This document shows, piece by piece, positions 41,332-49,019 of a stretch of 55,118 nucleotides of DNA. The position numbers were made by a program, and so were the translations under genes. The stretch's first letter is position 1, and every line of letters begins with the position of its first letter. The notes beneath the pieces were generated by a model. The model had not been told where the DNA came from. It made no database searches and saw nothing but the letters and a program-made list of their open reading frames with translations. Where the stretch lies: positions 1 to 55,118 of the forward strand of contig JACBFI010000022.1 of the NCBI GenBank assembly GCA_013391385.1, written 5' to 3'. Origin of the DNA: Sediminibacterium sp. Gen4 (lineage in GTDB: Bacteria > Bacteroidota > Bacteroidia > Chitinophagales > Chitinophagaceae).

Positions 41332-43988
41332 TGCTGCATCATATCCATTCCACCGCCTTGATCGGCTTTGGTGTTTTTGCGTTTGAATAGAGCGGCATCA
41401 AACTTACCAAAACGATAGTTGAAGTTCAGACGTAAAACCTGCGGGTCTCTTCTTCGCTGGCTTGTCTGGCGGAAGAAATCACTTTCACTATAGGTTTCAA
41501 ATAATTGGGTACGGAAAATATCATTCATACTTAAAGTGAGAGAACCACTTTGTCCATTTTTCCAGGTCCACTCTTTACGGATTGCTAAATCAAAGCCATA
41601 ACGTGGGAGATTGAATCCCTGAGCAGTACCTTGCATACCACCACCCCACATCATACCACCGCCACCGCCGCCGCGACCACCACCACCTGTTCCTGGAGGT
41701 AATACGGTTTTAGCTTGGTAATCGCCACTGAACTGTATTGATAATCCTTTTGATACTTTGAATGCACTATTCATTTTTGCAAACCAGCTTACCCTAGCAT
41801 CATTGCTGATGTTTTGTCCGGGAATGGTTGCATTGATTTTAGCACTGAACAAATTCGCACTTAAAGTCAGATCCCACCACTTGGTTACCGGCATTTTATT
41901 ACTCAATTCCAAACCATAGATGATGCTGTTATCGGCATTGATGAATGAGTTGTAGAATACCAAGTTGGTATCTGCAGGATTCAGTTCATTTTTACCGGTA
42001 TAAGAGTATCTGGTGATGAGGTTGGTGCTGTACTTGAAGAAACCTGTTACCAAGAAATTCGCCCCACGCTTGTACGCATTGTTATAAGATACTTCAAACG
42101 AGTTGGTAAATTCAGGTTTTAATCCGGCATTACCTACGCTGATGTTCTGAGGATCAGAAAAATCAGGGAAAGGCATCAACTGGAAGAAATTAGGTCTGTT
42201 TACACGACGTGAATAGTTCAATTGAAGATCTTGCTTATCATTAACCTTGTAAGTGATAAATGCACTTGGGAACAAGCTCAAAGGAAAATCAACTTTGAAC
42301 TGTGCAGAGTCTGCACCTGTTGTTTTCAAAAGTGTACCGGTATAACTTGAACTCTCAGCACGTAAGCCCAATTGGTAACTGAATTTTTTCACTTTGAAGC
42401 TATAAGTAGCATAGGCTGCATATACCTGATCATTGAATCTGTATCGATTACTGATGGAAGGGATCAATGTATACTTGTTGGTGCTATAATCAAATCTATA
42501 CTGGTTACTGGTATTGCCGAAATCACGTATTGCGGCACGTCCACCCAATTCCAGTTTGGTACTTTCTGTTAATGGATTTTCATAATCAGTCTGGAAAGTG
42601 TAAAACTTATTGGTACCATCACCGATGGTTTGTTGCAACAAAGCAGGGAACTTGATACTGTTATCAGTTCTGAATGTACTGGTATTTACAAATGAATTAT
42701 TATCGTTCTTGCTTGAGTTGAAGTTGATATCCGCAGAGATATTTTCGCCACTGCGTGCAAAGTTGTGTTTGTAGCTTAGTTGTGTTCCAAAGTTTTGGAA
42801 ATTACTGCGACTATTGTTCAGGATATCGTTGTAAGAAGTATATACACCACTCACTGTAGAATCTGCTCTTTGTGTATTGGTGTTGTCAAACTGACCTCTG
42901 TTATAATTGGCAGCGATTGAAATCGTATTTCTGTTGTCTACCAGGAAATCAAGACCACCTCTGAAGAATCCAAAGAAACCGGTACTCACACCTTTACCTA
43001 CTATATACAAGCTGCTAGGTGTAGAGAAAAGGTTGTCGCGATCATTCATGGTATTGGTGATCGATTTACGCTGGTTGTAAGATCCACTTAAAAAAGCATT
43101 GATTTTATTCTGACGAATATTGATATCACCACCCAAATTGATTCTTCCACGAGAATCAACACCTGATCTCAGACCTCCGTTATAACCTACTTTCTTATTT
43201 TTCTTCAAAACAATATTCAAGATGCCTGCATTACCACCAGATGCATCAAATTTTGCTGATGGGTTGGTGATGAGTTCCACTTTGTCGATGATATCGGCAG
43301 GTAATTGATCCAGTGTGATCGTAGTTGGACGACCATCAATAAAAATAGTAGGTGCTGCATTACGCAGGGTAACATTTCCGTCTACATCTACATTCAAAGC
43401 AGGAATGTTTTTCATGATTTCAGTAGCGGTTTGTCCGGCACTCACTAAATTCTTGTCCACATTAAAGATCTTACGATCGATCCCCATTTCAAATTGAGGC
43501 TTGGCAGAAGAAGTTACGGTAACATTACCCAAATCGGTCGCATCCTGTTCCATTTTGATATTGCCCAGGTCTTTATCAGTCATACCTGCCATTTGCTGAA
43601 AGTTGGGACTTTCACCGCGAGCAGGCATTTTGATACCAAAAGAAACCGTTTTTTCCAGGTTCGCATAACCTAATGCACTGAATTTCAGCTTAAAATTGCC
43701 AAAAACAGGAAGGTTTTCAAAGCTGAAATCTCCATTGGCACGTGTAATTTGAGTATTCAGAACCGCTTCCACCATTTTCTTGGCTACGGTATCAAATCGG
43801 TTACCTGTAATTTGTACAGTTACGCCCTCGATGCCTTTATTGGTCTTACTATCAACGATTTTGCCATAAAAATGCCCCATATTCATATTTGGAGGCGCGC
43901 CGGCACCGCCCATTCTGGCACCTGGAAACTGGGCAGCAGCGGAAAAAGTCAAGAGGATGAAGGCGAAAAATGTAAATAATTTGTTCAT
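41328..43988 (-). CDS. outer membrane beta-barrel receptor (TonB-dependent-receptor-like)
   Basis: An 886-residue outer-membrane protein. A signal peptide (about 1-19) precedes a carboxypeptidase-regulatory-like domain (about 38-150), a plug-like region (about 160-265, with PTIFIDGRPTTITLDQLP and GNAGILNIVLKK), and a barrel ending near residue 870. A Gly-rich insert (about 764-783, runs of GGGG with Arg and Met) sits late in the barrel, and a Met/Gly/Pro-rich stretch follows the signal peptide. No SusD neighbour. It resembles the 818-residue receptor at 30 kb. Substrate unknown. Confidence 0.85.
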   Translation of the reverse strand: MNKLFTFFAFILLTFSAAAQFPGARMGGAGAPPNMNMGHFYGKIVDSKTNKGIEGVTVQITGNRFDTVAKKMVEAVLNTQITRANGDFSFENLPVFGNFKLKFSALGYANLEKTVSFGIKMPARGESPNFQQMAGMTDKDLGNIKMEQDATDLGNVTVTSSAKPQFEMGIDRKIFNVDKNLVSAGQTATEIMKNIPALNVDVDGNVTLRNAAPTIFIDGRPTTITLDQLPADIIDKVELITNPSAKFDASGGNAGILNIVLKKNKKVGYNGGLRSGVDSRGRINLGGDINIRQNKINAFLSGSYNQRKSITNTMNDRDNLFSTPSSLYIVGKGVSTGFFGFFRGGLDFLVDNRNTISIAANYNRGQFDNTNTQRADSTVSGVYTSYNDILNNSRSNFQNFGTQLSYKHNFARSGENISADINFNSSKNDNNSFVNTSTFRTDNSIKFPALLQQTIGDGTNKFYTFQTDYENPLTESTKLELGGRAAIRDFGNTSNQYRFDYSTNKYTLIPSISNRYRFNDQVYAAYATYSFKVKKFSYQLGLRAESSSYTGTLLKTTGADSAQFKVDFPLSLFPSAFITYKVNDKQDLQLNYSRRVNRPNFFQLMPFPDFSDPQNISVGNAGLKPEFTNSFEVSYNNAYKRGANFLVTGFFKYSTNLITRYSYTGKNELNPADTNLVFYNSFINADNSIIYGLELSNKMPVTKWWDLTLSANLFSAKINATIPGQNISNDARVSWFAKMNSAFKVSKGLSIQFSGDYQAKTVLPPGTGGGGRGGGGGGMMWGGGMQGTAQGFNLPRYGFDLAIRKEWTWKNGQSGSLTLSMNDIFRTQLFETYSESDFFRQTSQRRRDPQVLRLNFNYRFGKFDAALFKRKNTKADQGGGMDMMQQ

Positions 43989-44009
43989 GATGATCTATTG
44001 AAATATGCT

Positions 44010-44025
44010 GATGCAAAGTTGCATC
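44010..44025 (-). promoter_or_regulatory. possible operator overlapping the receptor promoter
   Basis: GATGCAAAGTTGCATC has perfect 7-bp arms around a 2-nt centre. On the minus strand it contains CAACTTTG, one mismatch from the TAnnTTTG box, about 25 bases before the receptor ATG. A repressor bound here would block the promoter; inferred only. Confidence 0.35.
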
Positions 44026-44149
44026 GATGATTCGGGAACTTCTGTTTGTTTATACAGACGGTAGTAAGACAATTTTAAAGGGGTAAAGTTTGAAGCCAGC
44101 GTACCGGCAATAGGGGTATTCTCGGTGATACCATAGTTTTATTCGGTGA

Positions 44150-44752
44150 CTATGTCAAAAGCGTCAATAAAACCTGTAATAAACCGATGATAAAACCTAA
44201 AACGGCACCAATCAGCTCCACAAAACGGAATTCCTTGGATAAAATAGACTGAAGGATCTCTTCTAATTTATCGCTGGAGAAAGCAGCTACTTTTTGGGTG
44301 ACAATTTTTTCCAGATCTAATTCCTGTTGTAAATGACCCATATAGCGCTGCATGATCACAGGGAACAGGCTTTCCAGTTCTTTCATGAAAATACCTTTCA
44401 ACTGCTGAATGGTGTTTTCACCGATAAACATGCTGATAACGGGCATTTCTTCTGCCAGTTTCTTGCGTAAGAACTGATCAATATGTTCTTCTACCACCGG
44501 CATTAACTTCTGTATATTATCGGGATGCACCAGTTTTTGTTGGATATCAGCAAAAGACAATAACTCCTGACTTACCAGTTTACCCAGTTTTTCAGCGAAT
44601 TGTTGTTGTCTTTTCGGAAATATGCCCTGTATGGTAATCCCCAATATCTTTTTAGGCTCTTTGGGGTGGAACAGCATTTTAATGGCGATCCAGTTGGTAA
44701 ACCAACCAATGAATGCAGAGATAACCGGAATCAGAAAAAGGATATAACTCAT
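44150..44752 (-). CDS. DUF445 family membrane protein
   Basis: A 200-residue DUF445 protein. The N-terminal helix with IGWFTNWIAIKMLFHP is the family signature, followed by GIFPKRQQQFAEKLGKLVSQEL, an amphipathic helical body, and a C-terminal hydrophobic helix (about 180-198). Inner-membrane location is likely. Function unknown. It is downstream of tRNA-His on the same strand but separated from it by a terminator. Confidence 0.85.
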   Translation of the reverse strand: MSYILFLIPVISAFIGWFTNWIAIKMLFHPKEPKKILGITIQGIFPKRQQQFAEKLGKLVSQELLSFADIQQKLVHPDNIQKLMPVVEEHIDQFLRKKLAEEMPVISMFIGENTIQQLKGIFMKELESLFPVIMQRYMGHLQQELDLEKIVTQKVAAFSSDKLEEILQSILSKEFRFVELIGAVLGFIIGLLQVLLTLLT

Positions 44753-44761
44753 GTATAGAAA

Positions 44762-44796
44762 TTTAAAAACCTATACGCCTTAGGAGTATAGGTTTT
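44762..44796 (-). terminator. intrinsic terminator of tRNA-His
   Basis: Perfect 11-bp stem (AAAACCTATAC / GTATAGGTTTT) with a 9-nt loop. On the minus strand it ends in five Ts directly after the tRNA. Confidence 0.85.
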
Positions 44797-44800
44797 CGAG

Positions 44801-44875
44801 GGAGAACGATGGGTCTCGAACCCACGGCCTTCAGTGCCACAAACTGACGCTCTAACCAACTGAGCTACGCTCTCC
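44801..44875 (-). tRNA. tRNA-His (GTG anticodon)
   Basis: Full cloverleaf on the minus strand. The acceptor stem pairs GAGAGCG with CGTTCTC, the D arm contains AGCTCAGTTGGTTAGAGC, the anticodon loop is TTGTGGC (anticodon GTG), and the T arm is GTGGG-TTCGAGA-CCCAT. The histidine identity pair G-1:C73 is encoded in the DNA, with G-1 at 44875 and C73 at 44801. The 3' CCA is not encoded. Confidence 0.95.
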
Positions 44876-45025
44876 GTTTTATGGGAGTGCAAAAATAGGG
44901 TAAAACAACATTTTATGCATCATTCAAGGCTGTTTTTTTTAAGCCGACCGTTCATCAAAACCTTTGTTAATTGGTTCTACAGAGAGCGGAACAAGTGTTG
45001 TTTTCAGTTATTTTTGGAAAGAATC

Positions 45026-47188
45026 ATGCAAAAATTTAAGGAATTTATGAAGAGTAGAAAAGGTATAGTATTGCTCACCGTTGTATTATTCGGTGCGCTT
45101 TTTTTCGCATTCCGTTATACGTCCTCAGGTTATACGGATGTAGTGGCTTCACAAAGACAAAGACTATTGTCTGCAGTGGGCTCTTTATTAGAGTCGCAGC
45201 ACTATAGTCCTAAAAATATCAATAACGATTTTTCAAAAAAACTATTCCAGAAGTATTTAGATGATCTCGATGGCGATAAGTCGTTTTTTCTTCAGTCAGA
45301 TATCAACGCGTTAAAAAAGCATGAGTTGAATCTGGATGATGAGATCAAAGGTGCAGAAATCAAATTTGCACCTGAGGCTGGACAGATTTATGAAAAACGT
45401 TTGAACGCTGTTGGCGTTTTATACAAAGAAATTTTATCCAAGCCTTTTGATTTCACATTGGATGAAACAGCCATGCTCGATACCGATAAACTTGGATATG
45501 CAGCCAGTGAAGCCGAACAAAAAGAGCGTTGGAGAAAATTGCTGAAGTATTATACACTGGAACGTTTTGTAGAGTTACAAGAACAACGAGAGCAGAATAA
45601 AGAAAAAAAAGATTTTGAAGTAAAGACCGATGAGGAGTTAGAGAAGGAAGCGCGTGAAAAAGTACTCAAGGCAATGAACAAAAGATTTGATCGCATTAAA
45701 AATACGATCAAAGAAGAACAGCGTTTCAATACTTATATCAATTCTGTTACTAGTTTGATGGATCCGCATACCGACTATTTTGCTCCGGTTGAAAAAAGAT
45801 CTTTTGATGAGCAAATGAGCGGTCGTTTTTATGGAATCGGTGCACAATTAACAGAAGATGATTATGGGGTAAAGATTGCTTCGATACAACCGGGCGGTGC
45901 CGCATTTAAGTCAGGAGAATTATCTGTGAATGATGTGATCCTGAAAGTAGCACAAGGAACGGCTGAGCCCGTTGATGTGGCTGGCTATGCTACAGAAGAT
46001 GTTGTGAAATTGATTCGTGGTAACAAAGGAACAGAAGTGCGACTGACTGTGAAGAAATCAGATGGACTGATCAAGACCATCATTTTGCAAAGAGATGAAA
46101 TTGTATTGGATGAAACATTTGCCAGAAGCGCAGTTGTGAATGAAGGCAATGAAAAGATCGGTTATATCTGGCTACCTGAGTTTTATGCCGACTATGAAAG
46201 AGAAAATGGCAATCGTTGTTCAGAAGATGTTGCCAAAGAGATCATTAAACTGAAAAAGGAAAACATTACCGGACTGGTAATTGATCTGCGTAACAATGGC
46301 GGTGGTTCATTGTATGAAGTGATACAAATGGTAGGCTTGTTCATCAACCAAGGTCCTGTGGTGCAGGTACGTGACAGAGATGGTAAGGCGAATGTATATG
46401 GTGATCAGCGTCCGGGTACCTTGTATGATGGTCCGCTGGCAGTGCTGGTAAATGAATTGAGTGCTTCTGCGAGTGAGATCTTCGCAGGTGCTATTCAAGA
46501 TTATAGGAGAGGGGTGGTGATTGGTAGTACTTCTACCTATGGAAAAGGTACCGTACAGAAAACAGTACCCTTTGGTAATGTGGTAGATTTCAATAGCGGA
46601 AGAACAGATATGGGTGCGGTAAAACTCACTTTCCAAATGTTTTACCGTATCAATGGAGGATCTACTCAACTGAAAGGTATTGAACCGGATATTGTACTGC
46701 CGGATAGTTATGAATACCTAAAGATTCGCGAAAAAGATGTACCCCATGCCTTGCCTTGGGATCAGATAGAGAAAGCCACTTATCTTACCTGGCATAAAGA
46801 TTATGGACATGATCAGGTGATACAGGCAGAGAAAGAAAGAGTGAAAGAAAATTCTTCGCTCAATCTTTTGAAAGATAATTTAATCTGGCTTTCTAAGTTG
46901 AATGAAGAACCTGCGAGTCTGAATCTTGATAAATACAAGTCTCTGCAAAAGCAAATTCGTTCAACGGTTTCACAGAATAATACTTTGTTGAGACTGAAAG
47001 AAGAAATGAATATAGTTCCTGCTGTGAGTGATCAGGATAAATTTTTCAATAACCCCGATAAAAACAAAGGCGAGCGCTATCAGGCTTGGTTAAGATCTTT
47101 AAAGACTGATATGCATATTGGAGAAACCGTGAAAGTGCTGAGTGGACTCTCTTCAGAATTTACAAAAGCTACTGCTGCGGTGAAATAG
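45026..47188 (+). CDS. carboxy-terminal processing protease (S41, Prc/Tsp type)
   Basis: Periplasmic tail-specific protease with a Ser-Lys dyad. It has 720 residues from the ATG at 45026. The frame is open from 44915, but the upstream part is not family-like, and a TATTTTTG box at 45009 supports the later start. An N-terminal membrane segment (about 13-32) is followed by a helical domain, a PDZ domain (about 265-355, GIGAQLTEDD...) and the S41 core. The catalytic residues are Ser483 in SASASEI and Lys507 in TYGKGTVQ. A C-terminal DUF3340-like tail follows. Confidence 0.93.
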   Translation: MQKFKEFMKSRKGIVLLTVVLFGALFFAFRYTSSGYTDVVASQRQRLLSAVGSLLESQHYSPKNINNDFSKKLFQKYLDDLDGDKSFFLQSDINALKKHELNLDDEIKGAEIKFAPEAGQIYEKRLNAVGVLYKEILSKPFDFTLDETAMLDTDKLGYAASEAEQKERWRKLLKYYTLERFVELQEQREQNKEKKDFEVKTDEELEKEAREKVLKAMNKRFDRIKNTIKEEQRFNTYINSVTSLMDPHTDYFAPVEKRSFDEQMSGRFYGIGAQLTEDDYGVKIASIQPGGAAFKSGELSVNDVILKVAQGTAEPVDVAGYATEDVVKLIRGNKGTEVRLTVKKSDGLIKTIILQRDEIVLDETFARSAVVNEGNEKIGYIWLPEFYADYERENGNRCSEDVAKEIIKLKKENITGLVIDLRNNGGGSLYEVIQMVGLFINQGPVVQVRDRDGKANVYGDQRPGTLYDGPLAVLVNELSASASEIFAGAIQDYRRGVVIGSTSTYGKGTVQKTVPFGNVVDFNSGRTDMGAVKLTFQMFYRINGGSTQLKGIEPDIVLPDSYEYLKIREKDVPHALPWDQIEKATYLTWHKDYGHDQVIQAEKERVKENSSLNLLKDNLIWLSKLNEEPASLNLDKYKSLQKQIRSTVSQNNTLLRLKEEMNIVPAVSDQDKFFNNPDKNKGERYQAWLRSLKTDMHIGETVKVLSGLSSEFTKATAAVK

Positions 47189-47209
47189 ACATGATTTTTA
47201 CTATGTTTG

Positions 47210-47242
47210 CAGGCATTACAGTTGTAATGCCTGTTTCTTTTT
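47210..47242 (+). terminator. intrinsic terminator of the S41 protease gene
   Basis: CAGGCATTACA and TGTAATGCCTG form an 11-bp perfect stem around GT, followed by TTTCTTTTT, 21 bases past the stop. Confidence 0.8.
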
Positions 47243-47259
47243 AAGACCTAAGTGAGCAC

Positions 47260-47763
47260 ATGGAACCTGAGAAAAAATGGTACGCTTTATACACCAAGCC
47301 CAGATGGGAGAAAAAAATAGATAGTTTATTGGTGCGTAAGGGAATTGAGAGTTGGTGTCCTTTGCAGAAAGTAGAACGCCAATGGAGCGACCGCAAAAAA
47401 ATCATCGAAGATCCGCTGTTTAAATCCTACGTCTTTGTACATATTGACGACTCTGAACGCACCAAAGTGTTAATGACAGATGGGGTATTGAATTTCGTCT
47501 ATTATCTCGGCAAACCTGCAGTGATCAAAGATGAAGAAGTGATGACCATCAAAAAATACCTCGCCGAAAAAGATGCGAGTCTGGCTATTCTAAGTGAAGA
47601 GGGTTATCAAGCTGAAATGAAGATCATGGTCAATCATGGTGTATTCATGGGGAATGAAGGAACTGTGATCAGAGGGGGGAAGAAAAAAGTCTATGTGAAA
47701 CTCGAAAGTTTGGGGCAGGTGATGGTGGTGGAGTTTCCGACGGAGTATTTATCGCCGATGTGA
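47260..47763 (+). CDS. UpxY-type NusG-like transcription antiterminator
   Basis: A 167-residue NusG paralogue. The N-terminal NGN domain (about 6-105) opens KKWYALYTKPRWEKKIDSLL and contains FVHIDD; a short KOW-like domain (about 118-165, MGNEGTVIRGGKKKVYVKLESLG) ends it. In Bacteroidota such specialised paralogues control long polysaccharide operons, and they are usually first in them. Here no polysaccharide gene follows; instead the accessory island begins. Its target is therefore not visible. It could also be a secondary NusG. Confidence 0.85.
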   Translation: MEPEKKWYALYTKPRWEKKIDSLLVRKGIESWCPLQKVERQWSDRKKIIEDPLFKSYVFVHIDDSERTKVLMTDGVLNFVYYLGKPAVIKDEEVMTIKKYLAEKDASLAILSEEGYQAEMKIMVNHGVFMGNEGTVIRGGKKKVYVKLESLGQVMVVEFPTEYLSPM

Positions 47764-47896
47764 GAGGGGGCTTATAGAGCTCCTGTAAAATATTTATTAT
47801 TGGGGTGTGTATGTTGTGAGAATAAACAGGCTTTTCCTTGCTATTCTACCAAACCGAATGATCAGAAATACAAATGGCATGATTAACTCCATGCGA

Positions 47897-47930
47897 AACT
47901 TTTGGAAAGTTTCGGAACTTTCCAAAAGTT
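47897..47930. repeat. 15-bp perfect hairpin with TCGG loop
   Basis: AACTTTTGGAAAGTT (47897-47911) and AACTTTCCAAAAGTT (47916-47930) are exact complements around TCGG. It has no T-run. It lies at the left edge of the accessory island, next to the presumed outer core of the left attC-like site. The rest of the 47764-47896 stretch shows nothing recognisable. Confidence 0.7.
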
Positions 47931-48090
47931 AACTCTCAGTTTTATAGTTTCGTTGCCCAAAATCTGTTTATTAATTCTCGAATATGATTCAGATTAGAAC
48001 TATCAAGAGATATTATTCCAATTGTTGGAAGTTAGCACTTCACTGTTATAGAAGCACGAAACCCCAGCTTTTGCAAAACGGCTGTTAGGT
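47927..48090 (-). repeat. attC-like site of the 256-residue-protein cassette
   Basis: Read on the minus strand, it opens with the R''-type core ACCTAAC (48090-48084), right after the stop of the gene at 48098. Over 13 bases this core is complementary to that cassette's own start at 48878-48890 (12 of 13). Next, 29 bases inward, comes a 24-base block (48031-48054) that matches 20 of 24 bases of the block in the other site at 48956-48979, at the same 29-base distance. The far core (AGTTAAC near 47927) is degenerate and its position is approximate. Confidence 0.6.
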
Positions 48091-48097
48091 GTAGTAT

Positions 48098-48868
48098 TCA
48101 TATCATAATAGCTCTTTTGTTATCCTTATTACTTTCATTCCATTCTTTGTGACACATAAGTAAATTCTCATTGTCATTTAATTCAAGCCATCTTACCATT
48201 CCTTTTTTATCCTTTTTTGAAATGTCATCTTTGTTTTGAATTGTCATAAATTCGATTCTTTGCTTAAAATCTGATTTTAGCCATAAATCTAATGATGGCA
48301 TTGTTATTTTACCTAACGGTCTTCGAGTATTTTTTTCTTTAAGTTCAAAATGTGCTTCACCATGTTCCTTTCGTCCTCCATCTTCCGAACCTCCGCCATG
48401 CACCCAAATTTCAAAAGACAATAGATCTGACAATTTATTCATTCTCTTAAAATTCTCATGAACAGTGTATTTCTTGCCGTCTTCACCTTCAATGGTAAAC
48501 CTACCTTCGATACTAAATCCTCTGAGTCCTATATTTTCAAATTGAACTAGTAGTTCAGGATTGTCAAAGGTGTATTCAATCATCCAAGTTCCATTAGGTA
48601 AGTCTTGAAATTCAATTGGTAATGATTGCCTATCGTCATTGTTAATCAAAAAGGAATCCGTTAGTCTAACACCTTCTTCTATTTTTTCTGTATGCTGGAT
48701 GTTAATGTTGTTCTCTTTGTTATCCGAATGGAATTTATTCCTATAAAATTCTATCGCATGTGCAGAAATAACTAAATCATAAAAACCTATTTCATCATGA
48801 TACCTGAGCATTTTTTTGTCAGGGATCATTACAGGTCCTAAAATTCTATTTTTAATGTCGTTACTCAC
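48098..48868 (-). CDS. XkdF-like (Peptidase_S78_2) domain protein with His/Gly-rich C-terminal domain
   Basis: A 256-residue protein starting at GTG. Residues about 8-135 resemble XkdF, the putative phage prohead serine protease: GPVMIPDKKMLR, then GFYDLVISAHAIEFYRNKF, INIQHTE (candidate catalytic His59) and IGLRGFSIEGRF (candidate Ser119). The C-terminal part (about 150-256) is distinct, with EIWVHGGGSEDGG, HGEAHFELK and a KITMPSLDLW strand that recalls DUF4160-like proteins. No other phage gene is nearby. It is the only gene of cassette 2. Whether it is an active protease, and of what, is unknown. Confidence 0.65.
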   Translation of the reverse strand: MSNDIKNRILGPVMIPDKKMLRYHDEIGFYDLVISAHAIEFYRNKFHSDNKENNINIQHTEKIEEGVRLTDSFLINNDDRQSLPIEFQDLPNGTWMIEYTFDNPELLVQFENIGLRGFSIEGRFTIEGEDGKKYTVHENFKRMNKLSDLLSFEIWVHGGGSEDGGRKEHGEAHFELKEKNTRRPLGKITMPSLDLWLKSDFKQRIEFMTIQNKDDISKKDKKGMVRWLELNDNENLLMCHKEWNESNKDNKRAIMI

Positions 48869-48883
48869 GTCTGTTTATATTAC

Positions 48884-49015
48884 ACCTAACGTTTTGCAGC
48901 TTGGCGTAGTGGCGGATTTTTAGCACTAATGTTCAATCGAAGAACTGCACTTTGGGTTAGCACTAAACTGTCATAGTAGCTTGTCACCCGCTATTACGCC
49001 AAACTGCTGTTGTGC
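48884..49015 (-). repeat. attC-like site of the helicase cassette, 132 bp
   Basis: On the minus strand it runs from core GCACAAC (49015-49009) to core GTTAGGT (48890-48884), which fits GTTRRRY. Inside, 48896-48915 pairs with 48988-49007 over 20 bp (17 Watson-Crick, 2 wobble, 1 mismatch), leaving a loop of about 72 nt. The R'' core and its flank (49009-49021) are complementary to the start of the same cassette at 52723-52735 in 12 of 13 bases. Length is within the range of known attC sites. R'' overlaps the stop region of the helicase gene. Confidence 0.7.
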
Positions 49016-49019
49016 GTAG

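Noticed and set aside
44915-45025. Long N-terminal extension of the S41 protease
   Set aside because: Not family-like, lies before the likely promoter box at 45009, and hides the normal membrane signal; ATG 45026 is preferred.
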